Source of the DNA: Nitrospiraceae bacterium
GTDB taxonomy: Bacteria > Nitrospirota > Nitrospiria > Nitrospirales > Nitrospiraceae
Length of the DNA: 64,000 nucleotides
Assembly: GCA_919902505.1 (NCBI GenBank)
Contig: CAKKRE010000039.1
Span: 1 to 64,000, forward strand
Direction: 5' to 3'
In this document: one piece after another, positions 46,243 through 54,976 of the stretch
How the letters are laid out: every line of letters starts with the position of its first letter
How positions within the stretch are numbered: the first letter of the stretch is position 1
Made by a program: the position numbers and the translations under genes
Notes under the pieces: generated by a model
Told to the model about the DNA's origin: nothing
The model's database searches: none
The model's input: the letters and a program-made list of their open reading frames with translations, nothing else

Positions 46243-47226
46243 ATGTCAGGCAGTCACCACGTGAATAGGATCAGCAGCACTCCGGTTGAAATTGTCGTGA
46301 CCGGAGGAGAATCGTCCAAGCGGATCGATGTCTTCCTTGCCAACCGCGACCCGACCTTTTCTCGTTCGGCCTTGCAGCGCTTGATCGGAGAAGGGCGCAT
46401 TCTCATCAATGGCCACGCGATCCGGCCAAGTCAGAAAATTAAACCGGGTGACCGCATCCGGCTGGAGGTGCCGCGGCCTGAACCGCTGGATCTCAAACCG
46501 GAGGCCATCCCCTTTGACATTCTGCACGAAGATGCGGAGTTGCTCGTGCTCCATAAGCCGGCCGGCCTCGTGGTGCACCCGGCGCCGGGGAATTGGTCCG
46601 GGACGTTAGTGAACGCCCTCTTGCATCACTTTGCGACCTCAGGTGTCACCCCGTCGCATATCGGAGGCAAGGAACGCCCAGGACTCGTGCACCGATTGGA
46701 CAAAGAAACCTCGGGCGTCATGGTGATTGCGAAAACGGACCAGGCGCATCGCGCGCTGGCCGCGCAGTTCAAGCTCCACACGATCACCAGGGTGTACGAA
46801 GCCTTGGTTTGGGGCGTGCCCAAAAAGGGGCATGGCCTGATTGAGCTGGCGATCGGACGCGATACCAAAGAGCGGAAAAAGTTTTCGGCGCGGACGACCA
46901 AACCGAAGCCCTCGGCGACCGATTATCAGGTTGATGAGCGGTACGGCAAGATCGTGGCCCATGTTCGCCTGTCTCCCAGAACCGGACGCACCCATCAGTT
47001 GCGGGTCCATCTGACGTCGATCGATCATCCCATCCTGGGGGATAAGACCTACGGCGGGACCAAAGTGATGTCGGTGGCGGGGGTGCCGATTCCTCGTGTC
47101 ATGCTCCATGCGCGCACGTTGGGATTTACGCATCCTACCGGCGGGGAGTACCATCAGTTCGATGTGCCTTGTCCGCCTGATATGGAGCAGGTGCAGGATC
47201 TCCTGCGCGCAGCCACGGGGCACTAG
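46243..47226 (+). CDS. RluD-type pseudouridine synthase, copy 2
   Basis: The 327-residue protein is clearly related to copy 1: S4 domain with RIDVFLANRDPTFSRSALQRL, then HRLDKETSGVM with catalytic Asp153, TGRTHQLRVHL and a similar C-terminus. I start at the ATG at 46243; a GTG at 46261 is also possible. Codon 1 of the longer frame at 46204 is TTG. The two copies surround a PilZ gene, so a duplication with one strand-flipped insertion is a simple explanation. Confidence 0.88.
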   Translation: MSGSHHVNRISSTPVEIVVTGGESSKRIDVFLANRDPTFSRSALQRLIGEGRILINGHAIRPSQKIKPGDRIRLEVPRPEPLDLKPEAIPFDILHEDAELLVLHKPAGLVVHPAPGNWSGTLVNALLHHFATSGVTPSHIGGKERPGLVHRLDKETSGVMVIAKTDQAHRALAAQFKLHTITRVYEALVWGVPKKGHGLIELAIGRDTKERKKFSARTTKPKPSATDYQVDERYGKIVAHVRLSPRTGRTHQLRVHLTSIDHPILGDKTYGGTKVMSVAGVPIPRVMLHARTLGFTHPTGGEYHQFDVPCPPDMEQVQDLLRAATGH

Positions 47227-47304
47227 TGTCCAGGGCGATCGGTCTGAGCCGGATTGACGACGATGCCGAATATGACAGTCGGCGAAAGTGAGGAGAGACG
47301 AACG

Positions 47305-47727
47305 ATGGAAACCAGTGCCGTGCTTGACCGGATCGGTGAGCTGATCGCTCAGCTCAAAGGATACGCCTCAAAATTGCCGCCGGTGGTACATCTCGCGTCG
47401 GTGCCGACCGGGGTGAAACCGAAACCTGAGGCGGTGGAAGTGTTCGAGCAGGCCCTGCTGCGATTTCGGGAACAAAGCGGCCGCTCTCCGTTTAAGAGTC
47501 TGCAGGATTATCTGATCGAGTCGCTCGAAGCGTTCGAGGTCGGCAATGTGCTGGGCGTGGTTCAACCGCTTCTGGCCGTCCTTGATCAGGTGGAGCGCAT
47601 GCATCGGGACAAGGAGATCAAAGTCGGTCCAGCCGAGGAGAAGCGGATGGGGGAGTATCGCGCGGCGCTGGTCAAGATCCTGCCGGGCAGTCAACCGGAG
47701 TTGGAGGGCGCAGGGCGGGGCATGTGA
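47305..47727 (+). CDS. Uncharacterised soluble helical protein
   Basis: I do not recognise this 140-residue protein. It begins METSAVLDRIGELIAQL with a strong GAGGAGAG Shine-Dalgarno, which favours the ATG at 47305 over one at 47254. It has no signal peptide, TM helix or known motif and looks entirely alpha-helical. It stands downstream of RluD copy 2 and is convergent with the zinc-ribbon gene. Confidence 0.7.
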   Translation: METSAVLDRIGELIAQLKGYASKLPPVVHLASVPTGVKPKPEAVEVFEQALLRFREQSGRSPFKSLQDYLIESLEAFEVGNVLGVVQPLLAVLDQVERMHRDKEIKVGPAEEKRMGEYRAALVKILPGSQPELEGAGRGM

Positions 47728-47785
47728 CGCGCGGAGCGGTCATGTTCACTGAAGCGGGATCATCCGTTGAGCATGCCGGGAACGG

Positions 47786-47965
47786 TCAATGTCCCATCTT
47801 CGGGCCGGCCGCGTTGGCGCCGGCGGTGACCAGTTGGAAGCGGACCGTCGATCCACAGTGCGGACATTTCGCGCGGACCGTCTCCTCGTCGAGGACGTCA
47901 TAATGATCCTGTTTCAGCCACATTAATTGAAAACACTTCGGACAGCTTCGCACTTGCGTTCCCAT
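47786..47965 (-). CDS. Small zinc-ribbon protein (59 aa)
   Basis: A complete frame on the minus strand encodes 59 residues with two CPxC knuckles: Cys8/Cys11 (CPKC) and Cys34/Cys37 (CPHC). Between them lies an acidic linker (YDVLDEETVRAK), and the protein ends GPKMGH. The AAGGGGAAG Shine-Dalgarno sits at ideal spacing from the ATG. The four cysteines predict one structural zinc. The protein is probably a nucleic-acid or protein-binding regulator; no partner is identified. Confidence 0.8.
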   Translation of the reverse strand: MGTQVRSCPKCFQLMWLKQDHYDVLDEETVRAKCPHCGSTVRFQLVTAGANAAGPKMGH

Positions 47966-48028
47966 GGTCTTCCCCTTACACTACGGTTAACCGACTCACC
48001 CCGCTCGGAGGGATTAATTTAGTACAAG

Positions 48029-48472
48029 ATGCCTCCCGCTCTCAAGACCGATCAGCATCCCATCACATTCTCCGACCGCAACGATTTCGACGCTGCACAA
48101 CTGATTCATTTGTACCGGCAGGCTCCCTGGGCCAAGCATCGCGCGCTTGAACAGGCGCAGGCGATGTTGGCGAAGACGGATGTAGTCGTTTCGGCCTGGG
48201 ATGGCACTCGCCTGGTGGGCTTCGGCCGCGTGCTGACCGACTACGTATTCCGGGCGTCGATTTGGGACGTGATCGTCGATCGCGAGTATCAGGAACGAAA
48301 GATCGGCACCGAGATCGTTCGACGGATTCTCGACCATCCCACCCTTCAGGACGTTGAACTGTTTTGGCTCTGCACGCGTATGCCCGGGTTTTATGAACGG
48401 CTCGGGTTCAGCGCGAAAGAGCAGACCGGCATGGTCTGGTCTCGGAAGAAGTCTGAGTCGCAAGCCTCATAG
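48029..48472 (+). CDS. GNAT family N-acetyltransferase
   Basis: The 147-residue protein matches the GNAT fold: an N-terminal alpha/beta part with WAKHRALEQAQAMLAKTD, the central acceptor strand GFGRVLTDYVF, the acetyl-CoA pyrophosphate loop region with the degenerate pattern ERKIGTEIVRRIL and the end WLCTRMPGFYERLGFSAK. Acceptor substrate is unknown. GGAGGG is 16 bp before the ATG, so translation may be weak. Confidence 0.85.
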   Translation: MPPALKTDQHPITFSDRNDFDAAQLIHLYRQAPWAKHRALEQAQAMLAKTDVVVSAWDGTRLVGFGRVLTDYVFRASIWDVIVDREYQERKIGTEIVRRILDHPTLQDVELFWLCTRMPGFYERLGFSAKEQTGMVWSRKKSESQAS

Positions 48473-48578
48473 TCCATCCGCCTCCAACGGTTTTCTTTTC
48501 CGAACTCATCCAGTCCCTGTCGACGATCCCTGGTTCGCCTATCCTTGCCTGTGAGGGGTACGGTCCTATCGGGTTGTT

Positions 48579-49400
48579 CTATGTCGGCTGAATTCGATGC
48601 AACCGTTTGGGCGAACAACAGACCGCGAGAAAGAAAAGGCTGGTGGCCAAGAGGACAATGGACGGACCGGAGGGAAGATCAAAGGCATAGGAGAGCAGCA
48701 CGCCGCTCACGGCGCAGAAGATGCCGATGAGCATGGAGTAGAGCGTCATCTGAGTCAGGCTGTGCGTAAGCTGGTATGCGGTAGACGCGGGGATCAGAAT
48801 CATCGCAAACACGAGAATCGCCCCGACGGTTTTCAACGCAATCACCACGGTGAGCGCCACCAGTGTCAGAAGGAGGTAGAAGATTTGCCGCGCGGGGACG
48901 CCGGACGCTGCCGCCATCTCCTGGTCGAAGGCGATGAAGTACAGTTCCTTCGAGAGCAGAAGGATCGTTCCCAGCACCACCACGCTGAGCCCGCCGATGG
49001 TCATGAGTTCTTCCGTGGTTACGGAAAGGACGCTGCCGAACAGGTACCCGTAGACCTCGGGGTTATACGTCTTCATGAGTCCGAGGAAGAGAATGGCCAG
49101 CGCCATGGTGGCGGTGTAGAGGATGCCGATGGACACGTCCAGTTTCATGCGCCCCTTCTCCTCGACCCAACCCGTGATCCAGACGGTCGCCAGTCCGAAC
49201 ACAATGGCGAGACTGAGCGGCGGAAGGCCGAGGAGATAGGCGAGGGTGACACCGGCAAATGCGGCATGGGCGGTCCCGGCCCCTGCGAACGCGAGGCCCC
49301 GTAAGACGACGAACACGCCGATAACGGAGCAGACCGCGCCGACCAGTGCGGCGGCCAGAAGTGAGCGTTGCATGAAATCGTACGCGAGCAGTTCGAGCAT
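48579..49400 (-). CDS. znuB: Metal ABC transporter permease (ZnuB/MntB type)
   Basis: This 273-residue ABC-3 family permease has seven or eight TM helices, beginning LLAYDFMQRSLLAAALVGAV and including the conserved GTAHAAFAGVTLAYLLGLPP block. It is the last gene of a minus-strand znuA-znuC-znuB order and lies about 110 bp after the ATPase gene. The metal may be Zn(II) or Mn(II). Confidence 0.9.
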   Translation of the reverse strand: MLELLAYDFMQRSLLAAALVGAVCSVIGVFVVLRGLAFAGAGTAHAAFAGVTLAYLLGLPPLSLAIVFGLATVWITGWVEEKGRMKLDVSIGILYTATMALAILFLGLMKTYNPEVYGYLFGSVLSVTTEELMTIGGLSVVVLGTILLLSKELYFIAFDQEMAAASGVPARQIFYLLLTLVALTVVIALKTVGAILVFAMILIPASTAYQLTHSLTQMTLYSMLIGIFCAVSGVLLSYAFDLPSGPSIVLLATSLFFLAVCCSPKRLHRIQPT

Positions 49401-49513
49401 CGTAGTATGGGGTGACGTGGTGATCTCGTGAGTGAGTGCGATGACTGAATCGACAGTGGCTCTATGCCGATGAATCCTCCGGGCCGTCGCCGGAAGGACG
49501 CATCGTATGTGCT

Positions 49514-50293
49514 TCAGTGGTGATGATAATCCTCGACGAGAACGAAGTCCTTGTCCGTAATGACCAGTTCTTTTCCGTATACCTGGCTCAGAATTTCCGG
49601 CTTCAGAACCTCTTGCGGCGGCCCTTCGGCAAAGAGCTTCGTCTTGAGCAACACCAACCGGTCCACCCGGGACCGGATCATGTTGATGTCGTGCGTGATC
49701 ATGAGAATGGTGAGCTTCAGCTCGTGATGCAGCTGCTGAATCAATTCCACCACACTATGCTGCGCGGTGAGGTCCAGCCCGGTCGTCGGCTCGTCCAACA
49801 GGAGAATCCGGGGTTGCTGCGCCAGCGCCCGCGCGATGAACACACGTTGCTGCTGTCCGCCGGAAAGGGCGCCCAATGCGGAGTCTCGATGGTGATCCAT
49901 GCCGACCTGAGCCAGCGCCTGACGGGCGATGTCCCGATCCTTCCGTGACGGTCGCCGGAAGAGGCCGAGCGCGCCGTATCGTCCCATCATGGCCGCTTCC
50001 AGCACGGTCACGGGAAAGTTCCGGTCGATCATGCCTTTTTGCGGCAGATAACCGATGAGGGCGCGATGGTGACAGCGGAGTTCTTCGCAAGCACAGTCCA
50101 GGACGCGGAGCGTCCCGCTCAACGGGGCCATCAGGCCGAGCACGGCGCGACAGAGCGTGGTCTTGCCGGATCCATTGGGACCGATCACGCCGACAAACTC
50201 CGATTCCGGAATGGTCAGGGAGATGTCCTCCAGGGCCACGATGCCGGGAAAACCGAAGGTGGCATGGTCGAAACGAATAATGGGATGGGTCAT
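49514..50293 (-). CDS. znuC: Metal ABC transporter ATP-binding protein (ZnuC/MntA type)
   Basis: The 259-residue ATPase has Walker A GPNGSGKTT, signature LSGGQQQRVFIARA, Walker B ILLLDEPTTGLD and the H-loop MITHDI. The C-terminus ends EDYHHH, a histidine-rich tail that could sense the transported metal. It lies between the substrate-binding and permease genes. Confidence 0.92.
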   Translation of the reverse strand: MTHPIIRFDHATFGFPGIVALEDISLTIPESEFVGVIGPNGSGKTTLCRAVLGLMAPLSGTLRVLDCACEELRCHHRALIGYLPQKGMIDRNFPVTVLEAAMMGRYGALGLFRRPSRKDRDIARQALAQVGMDHHRDSALGALSGGQQQRVFIARALAQQPRILLLDEPTTGLDLTAQHSVVELIQQLHHELKLTILMITHDINMIRSRVDRLVLLKTKLFAEGPPQEVLKPEILSQVYGKELVITDKDFVLVEDYHHH

Positions 50294-50353
50294 GCGCGGC
50301 GGTGTACGTTGACAATGCTGGTTCGTCGGCCGATGTCCAGGTGGCTGCGGCGG

Positions 50354-51280
50354 TTAGGTCTGTTCAAGTGCCTGGGCCAATTGGAGCACATTATAGCGGA
50401 GCATGTCGAGGTAGGTCTCGGTCCCCGGTACGCCTCCGGGCAAGGTCGTCAACACGGCGATGCGGGCGCCGGTTTCCCGCGCCAGCAACTGTGGAACCTT
50501 CTGATTCAGTTGTACCTCGGAGATAATCACGCGGACGTGGTCTCGTTTGATGGTTTCGATCAACGTATGTAGATGCCGCGCGGAAGGTTCTCCCCCCGGT
50601 TGTGCCTGGATCGTGCCGGCGATGTGCAGATCGTAGCGTCGGGCAAAATAGGGCCAGGCCGGGTGATGGACGATTACCGCGCGGCTCGGCAACGAGCGGA
50701 GCCGCGCCAGCGACTCGTCCTGCACGCGCGTGAGTGCCTGGAGGTACGTTGCGGTGTTGGTCCGATAGTCGGTTGCATGGGCCGGGTCTGCGGCGACCAT
50801 GGCATCGGAAATGTGTTGGACCATTGTGGCTGCGGCCGCCGGATCCAGCCAGACATGCGGATTACCCGCCGCGTGCTCGTGAGAATGGATCGTCCCTGCC
50901 GGCTCGGGGTGATCCTGGATCAGCTCGATGTCTTTGGAGGTAGTCACGACCCGCAACGAGCCATTGCCGGCGTTCTTCACCAGTGAGGACACCCAGACTT
51001 CGAGTCCGGCCCCGACCTCGAACAAGAGCGCGGCTTTGCGAACCGCGACAAGATCGCTTGGTTTCGGCGAATAGGTATGCTCACTCTCATACCCGGTCAT
51101 GAGCGAGTTCACATGCACATACGAGCCGCCGATTTGTTGCACCCAGTCCTTCAGGACCGGGAGCGTCACAACAACACGAAGCGGTTCGGCAGCGGATGCA
51201 GCAGAAGCTGTCGCGGAGGAACCCCATTCACAGGGCATCGCAAATGCGAGAAGCATGGTCAGGACGATCAGGCGAAACAT
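50354..51280 (-). CDS. znuA: Metal ABC transporter substrate-binding protein (ZnuA type)
   Basis: The 308-residue periplasmic binding protein has a signal peptide (about 1-28, ending SAAEPL-type residues), the conserved HTYSPKPSDL with a metal-ligand His, a short His-rich loop (HSHEHAAGNPHVWLDP) and later His/Asp ligands near HHPAWPYF and SEVQLNQK. The start is the ATG at 51280; the open frame upstream overlaps anmK in another strand and is not coding. It leads the znuACB order. Confidence 0.92.
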   Translation of the reverse strand: MFRLIVLTMLLAFAMPCEWGSSATASAASAAEPLRVVVTLPVLKDWVQQIGGSYVHVNSLMTGYESEHTYSPKPSDLVAVRKAALLFEVGAGLEVWVSSLVKNAGNGSLRVVTTSKDIELIQDHPEPAGTIHSHEHAAGNPHVWLDPAAAATMVQHISDAMVAADPAHATDYRTNTATYLQALTRVQDESLARLRSLPSRAVIVHHPAWPYFARRYDLHIAGTIQAQPGGEPSARHLHTLIETIKRDHVRVIISEVQLNQKVPQLLARETGARIAVLTTLPGGVPGTETYLDMLRYNVLQLAQALEQT

Positions 51281-51445
51281 CCGGCGGACGGTAACACCCG
51301 ATTTCTGCAAAGTCAACGCGAAGGCCGATGGAGATTGTGCGCGGATGATACGCGCGATGCTTGACCCATTGCCGGGGTTTCGATTAGCGTAGCGAACCGA
51401 ACAAGCACTACATTTCTCCCGGTCATGTGTCGGAGGAGGGGCGCG

Positions 51446-52630
51446 ATGAAAGTTGTCGGACTCATGTCCGGGACATCGGCGGATGGTGTGGACGCGGCGC
51501 TGGTCAGCATCGTCCGGCGCGGCGGGACGCCGCGGATCACCCCCCTGGCATTTGCCTCCCTGCCGTACCCGCGCTCGCTCCAGCAACGAATTGTTGAACT
51601 CTCGCTCCATGGCCGCGTGGACGACATCTGCCACCTGAACACGTATCTCGGGGAACTGTTCGCCAAGGCGGCTCTGCGGGTCATTCAGCAATCGAAATAC
51701 CGCCCGGCCGATATCGACTTGATCGGATCGCACGGCCAAACGATTCACCATTTGCCGAAGGGGCGACGTGAGCCTGGTGTCGGGTTGGTCCGGTCCACCC
51801 TGCAGATCGGTGAGCCGGCTGTGATCGCGGAACGCACAGGTATCACCACCATCGCGAATTTCAGGCCGCGTGATATGGCAGCGGGTGGGGAGGGGGCGCC
51901 GCTGGTTCCCTATGCTCATGCGGTGGCCTTCGGTCATGCGCGTCGAGGACGTCTGGTGGTGAATATCGGCGGGATCAGTAACGTGACCTATCTGCCGCCG
52001 GGCGGTGATGTCGCCGACCTCCGCGCGTTCGATACCGGTCCCGGGAACATGGTGCTGGATGCGATTGTGCACGAAACGTCGAAGGGGCAGAGTGCCTACG
52101 ACGCCGGAGGCCGGCGCGCACGCAAGGGGACGGTGAACCGGGCGCTGCTCACCGAGTTGATGGACCATCCCTTCCTGCCGCGGCGTCCGCCCAAGTCGAC
52201 GGGTCGGGAAGAGTTCGGTGCGCCCTTTGTTCGAAGTCTTCTCGCGAAACGACGTCAGGCGCGCCTGTCCGTCGAGGATCTGCTGGCGACCTGTGCGGCT
52301 TGGACGGCGGAGGCCATCGGTTCGTCCCGACGGTGGATCGCCGGAGAAATCCACGATGTGATTGTCGGTGGTGGCGGTGTGTATAATCGCGCCATTATGG
52401 CTTCTCTCCGGCAGGTATTTGCGCCGACGCCTGTATTGACGTTTGACGAATGTGGATGGAGCAGCAAGGCCTTTGAAGCGACGGCGTTCGCCCTGCTGGC
52501 CCACGACACCTACCACGGACAATGTACGAACGTGCCGCAGGTGACGGGTGCCCATCACCCCGTACTGCTCGGCTCTGTGGTTCCGGGAGCCCCTCACATG
52601 CTGACAAAATGGGCGCGTCTCGCTCGCTGA
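51446..52630 (+). CDS. anmK: Anhydro-N-acetylmuramic acid kinase
   Basis: AnmK phosphorylates and opens 1,6-anhydro-MurNAc during peptidoglycan recycling. From the ATG at 51446 (GGAGGAGG upstream) it has 394 residues, close to the normal 370-390. The GLMSGTSADGVDAAL loop, the ATP-binding GGISNVTYL and the catalytic GPGNMVLD are intact. It is divergent from znuA and may share control with the lytic transglycosylase at 56544 in a cell-wall recycling role. Confidence 0.95.
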   Translation: MKVVGLMSGTSADGVDAALVSIVRRGGTPRITPLAFASLPYPRSLQQRIVELSLHGRVDDICHLNTYLGELFAKAALRVIQQSKYRPADIDLIGSHGQTIHHLPKGRREPGVGLVRSTLQIGEPAVIAERTGITTIANFRPRDMAAGGEGAPLVPYAHAVAFGHARRGRLVVNIGGISNVTYLPPGGDVADLRAFDTGPGNMVLDAIVHETSKGQSAYDAGGRRARKGTVNRALLTELMDHPFLPRRPPKSTGREEFGAPFVRSLLAKRRQARLSVEDLLATCAAWTAEAIGSSRRWIAGEIHDVIVGGGGVYNRAIMASLRQVFAPTPVLTFDECGWSSKAFEATAFALLAHDTYHGQCTNVPQVTGAHHPVLLGSVVPGAPHMLTKWARLAR

Positions 52631-52645
52631 GCTGATCGGATTGTC

Positions 52646-53164
52646 ATGGAATTGCTGTATCCTATCCTAGGCATTGGAGCGTTGGTCTTTTTGGTCAGCC
52701 TGGCGTGGGAGAGTTTCGGGCGGAAGCGTTTACCCGGTGCGTCCCCGGCGGGGGCTCCTGCCGGTATGAGCTTTGTCGCCAAGCCGTTGTTGACCGACCA
52801 GGAAGTGCAGCTCTACAACCTGCTGCGCTTGGCTGTGGAAGACCGGTACCTGCTGTTCACGCAAATTCCTCTCTGGAGCCTGCTGGATTTGCGTCTTCCT
52901 TCAGGCGCGCCGCCTGCCGAGACGTTGCGGGAACTTGCGTTGAAACGCGCCACCTTTGTGCTGGTGCACCCGGGCAGCCGTTTGGTCGAGAAGGTGGTGC
53001 AAGTCGAGCGGCCGGTGCCGGATGATGCCCCGGACGGGTCGCACGATTCACTCTTTGAGTCGGCGCTTCGTGCGGCAGGGGTGCAACTCGTGCGGCTGAG
53101 CCCGATGCATGCCTATACGGTTCCCGGTCTCGTGACCGTGTTGGATCTTGCCGATCCGGAATAA
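52646..53164 (+). CDS. DUF2726-type membrane-anchored protein
   Basis: This 172-residue protein has an N-terminal TM helix (about 3-20) and a cytoplasmic domain. The segment FVAKPLLTDQEVQLYNLLRLAVEDRYLLFTQIPLWSLL is the DUF2726 signature (a predicted nuclease-related restriction-like fold). It starts 15 bp after the anmK stop, so co-transcription is likely. Function unknown. Confidence 0.8.
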   Translation: MELLYPILGIGALVFLVSLAWESFGRKRLPGASPAGAPAGMSFVAKPLLTDQEVQLYNLLRLAVEDRYLLFTQIPLWSLLDLRLPSGAPPAETLRELALKRATFVLVHPGSRLVEKVVQVERPVPDDAPDGSHDSLFESALRAAGVQLVRLSPMHAYTVPGLVTVLDLADPE

Positions 53165-53214
53165 CGCCGGTTCGACTGCCAACGGGCCTGTGCCGAACGG
53201 GCGCGCAATCCGGA

Positions 53215-53736
53215 TCAGCTTGGCTCGGCAGCGACCGGTTCACCTTTTGCGGCAGCGGCCCCCAAGGCTTTGCGAGCCACCTCGGCCTCTGCGCTATCGG
53301 GATACTGGTCCGTCACCCGCTCAAACATCATCTGCGCTTTTTCGCGGTCGTCTTGCTTCGTGTAGATCTGCCCGATCTTGAGCGTCGAGGCGGCGAGCTT
53401 CTGGCTCATCGGGTAATCGGAGATGAGGTTGTAGAACGAGTCCAGCGCGTCTTTGTAGCGCCCCATGCGGTACTGGCACTCGCCTTTCCAGTATTGCGCG
53501 TTGGCGGACAGGGACGATTGCCCGTGGAGTTCGAGGAAGAAGCGAAACCCGGCGAGGGCTGCGGCATAGTCCTTGTGGCGGAACTCTTCCATCACGCGAT
53601 CGTAGAGGCGGTGCGCGTCATCCGGCGGTTGAGGTGAAGCTGCGAACAGAGCTGGAACGGTCGTGAGGTTGCCGATCAACGCCACGATGACACAGATGCC
53701 TCGCACCGGACCGAGCTTGGAATGAGTCCTGGTCAT
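53215..53736 (-). CDS. Periplasmic TPR protein (CpoB/YbgF-like)
   Basis: The 173-residue exported protein has a signal peptide (about 1-33, ending LFAAS) and tetratricopeptide-like repeats YDRVMEEFRHKDYAAALAGF, AQYWKGECQYRMGRYKDALD and KIGQIYTKQDDREKAQMMFE. The repeat spacing and Tol-Pal-like style match the CpoB C-terminal domain, but no tol or pal genes are nearby. The ATG at 53736 has AGAGGGG upstream; the longer frame to 54057 is not coding. Confidence 0.82.
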   Translation of the reverse strand: MTRTHSKLGPVRGICVIVALIGNLTTVPALFAASPQPPDDAHRLYDRVMEEFRHKDYAAALAGFRFFLELHGQSSLSANAQYWKGECQYRMGRYKDALDSFYNLISDYPMSQKLAASTLKIGQIYTKQDDREKAQMMFERVTDQYPDSAEAEVARKALGAAAAKGEPVAAEPS

Positions 53737-54063
53737 GAGTGCCCCTCTTTCTTCCCTGTTGGCCGAGTCTGGGTTCACGCGGTCGTTGTGCCTTCCGATA
53801 TGAAAGAACCGCACCAGCGAGGCTCGACGAGGGAACCCGTTGTGAAATTGTAGAGTTCGCGTGGAATTGAAGGCGGAGTGGCCCTGATGTGCCGGAATAA
53901 CAGGGGCGGAAAGCAGACAGCATTGTACGGAAAGCGCCAGCCATGAGGCGGTGCTCTGGCCGGTTGACAGATCGCATGTTGTCACTTGTTGTCGGTTAGC
54001 ATGCAACCGGTCATGGTGGCGGGTGTGCTGATTCCGAGTCTGTAGAGGATCGAGCAAGTCGGT
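53737..54063. other. Divergent intergenic region
   Basis: About 330 bp between the TPR and beta-helix genes. It should hold both promoters, but I see no clean hexamer pair and no conserved structure. Confidence 0.35.
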
Positions 54064-54897
54064 ATGGAAAGACCACAGGAGTCAGGCGCGGTCGGTGGCC
54101 GAAGGGAGCCGCTCATCGAGCCACCTCCCAATCCGAAGGGGGGCCGGACGTTGATTGTCGACGCCCGCGACCCCCACGCGTACATCAGGCCGAGCGTGGC
54201 ACTGAAAGACGCCGGTGAGACCGATCAGGTCTTCATTCGACCGGGAGTGTATGAAGACAAAGTCTTTGTCGCGGACCGTTCTGTGCTCCTCATCGGCGCC
54301 GGGCGCGATCACGTGCAGATTTACAGCCGTCGCGGGGGGCCGCTCTATCTCCAGCGGGTCCCCTCGGGCATGATCAGCGGGATGACCTTCCGGTATGTGG
54401 GCAGTGATCAACATTCCGCGATCAATGTCCTGGACTCAGTCTGCACGATTACGCAATGCCGGGCGACGGAAGGGGTGTTGTCCGGAGTGGTGATTTATGG
54501 TCCTGAGGCCCGCGCGACCTTTATTGACAATGAGGTCTGTTACAACCGTGAGTCAGGCATTTTTGTGTTTGCGGGCGCACAACCCCGTGTGGCGCAAAAC
54601 CAGTGTTATGGGAATCATCATTTCGGCTTGGCCGTGCGAGATCCCGGCAGCCATCCGGAATGTGTGCGCAACGTCTGTCACAGCAACATGCTCAGCGGGA
54701 TCCTTCTATTCCACCATGCGGAGGCGCTGCTGCTCGACAACACCTGTCGGGACAACCAGCACTGGGGTTTGGTCATGACCCCGGATACGCATCCGACTCC
54801 GCCTCGCGAGGACCTGGTCACGTCCAATGTGTTGCAGCCCAATCCCAGAGGATCGTTGGTCGTGACAGAGCAGCCGCTCGCCGATATCGGTCGGTAA
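54064..54897 (+). CDS. Right-handed parallel beta-helix repeat protein
   Basis: The 277-residue protein shows pectate-lyase/NosD-like coils (VFIRPGVYEDKVFVADRSV, NEVCYNRESGIFVFAG, NQCYGNHHFGLAV, NVCHSNMLSGILLF). The turns carry conserved Asn and Gly. There is no signal peptide, so it is probably cytosolic despite a fold often seen in extracellular polysaccharide enzymes. Six to eight coils are visible. Ligand unknown. Confidence 0.8.
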   Translation: MERPQESGAVGGRREPLIEPPPNPKGGRTLIVDARDPHAYIRPSVALKDAGETDQVFIRPGVYEDKVFVADRSVLLIGAGRDHVQIYSRRGGPLYLQRVPSGMISGMTFRYVGSDQHSAINVLDSVCTITQCRATEGVLSGVVIYGPEARATFIDNEVCYNRESGIFVFAGAQPRVAQNQCYGNHHFGLAVRDPGSHPECVRNVCHSNMLSGILLFHHAEALLLDNTCRDNQHWGLVMTPDTHPTPPREDLVTSNVLQPNPRGSLVVTEQPLADIGR

Positions 54898-54976
54898 GCG
54901 GATGGCGTGGACCAGGCTGTCGTTTTGGCGTGGGCGGTTCGTGTGAGGAAGCTACGGGGCCTGAACGGGCCTGTGG

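Noticed and set aside
51281-52597. In-frame upstream extension of znuA (to a 747-residue reading)
   Set aside because: It is the antisense of anmK, which has full family motifs; the real signal peptide of ZnuA begins at 51280.
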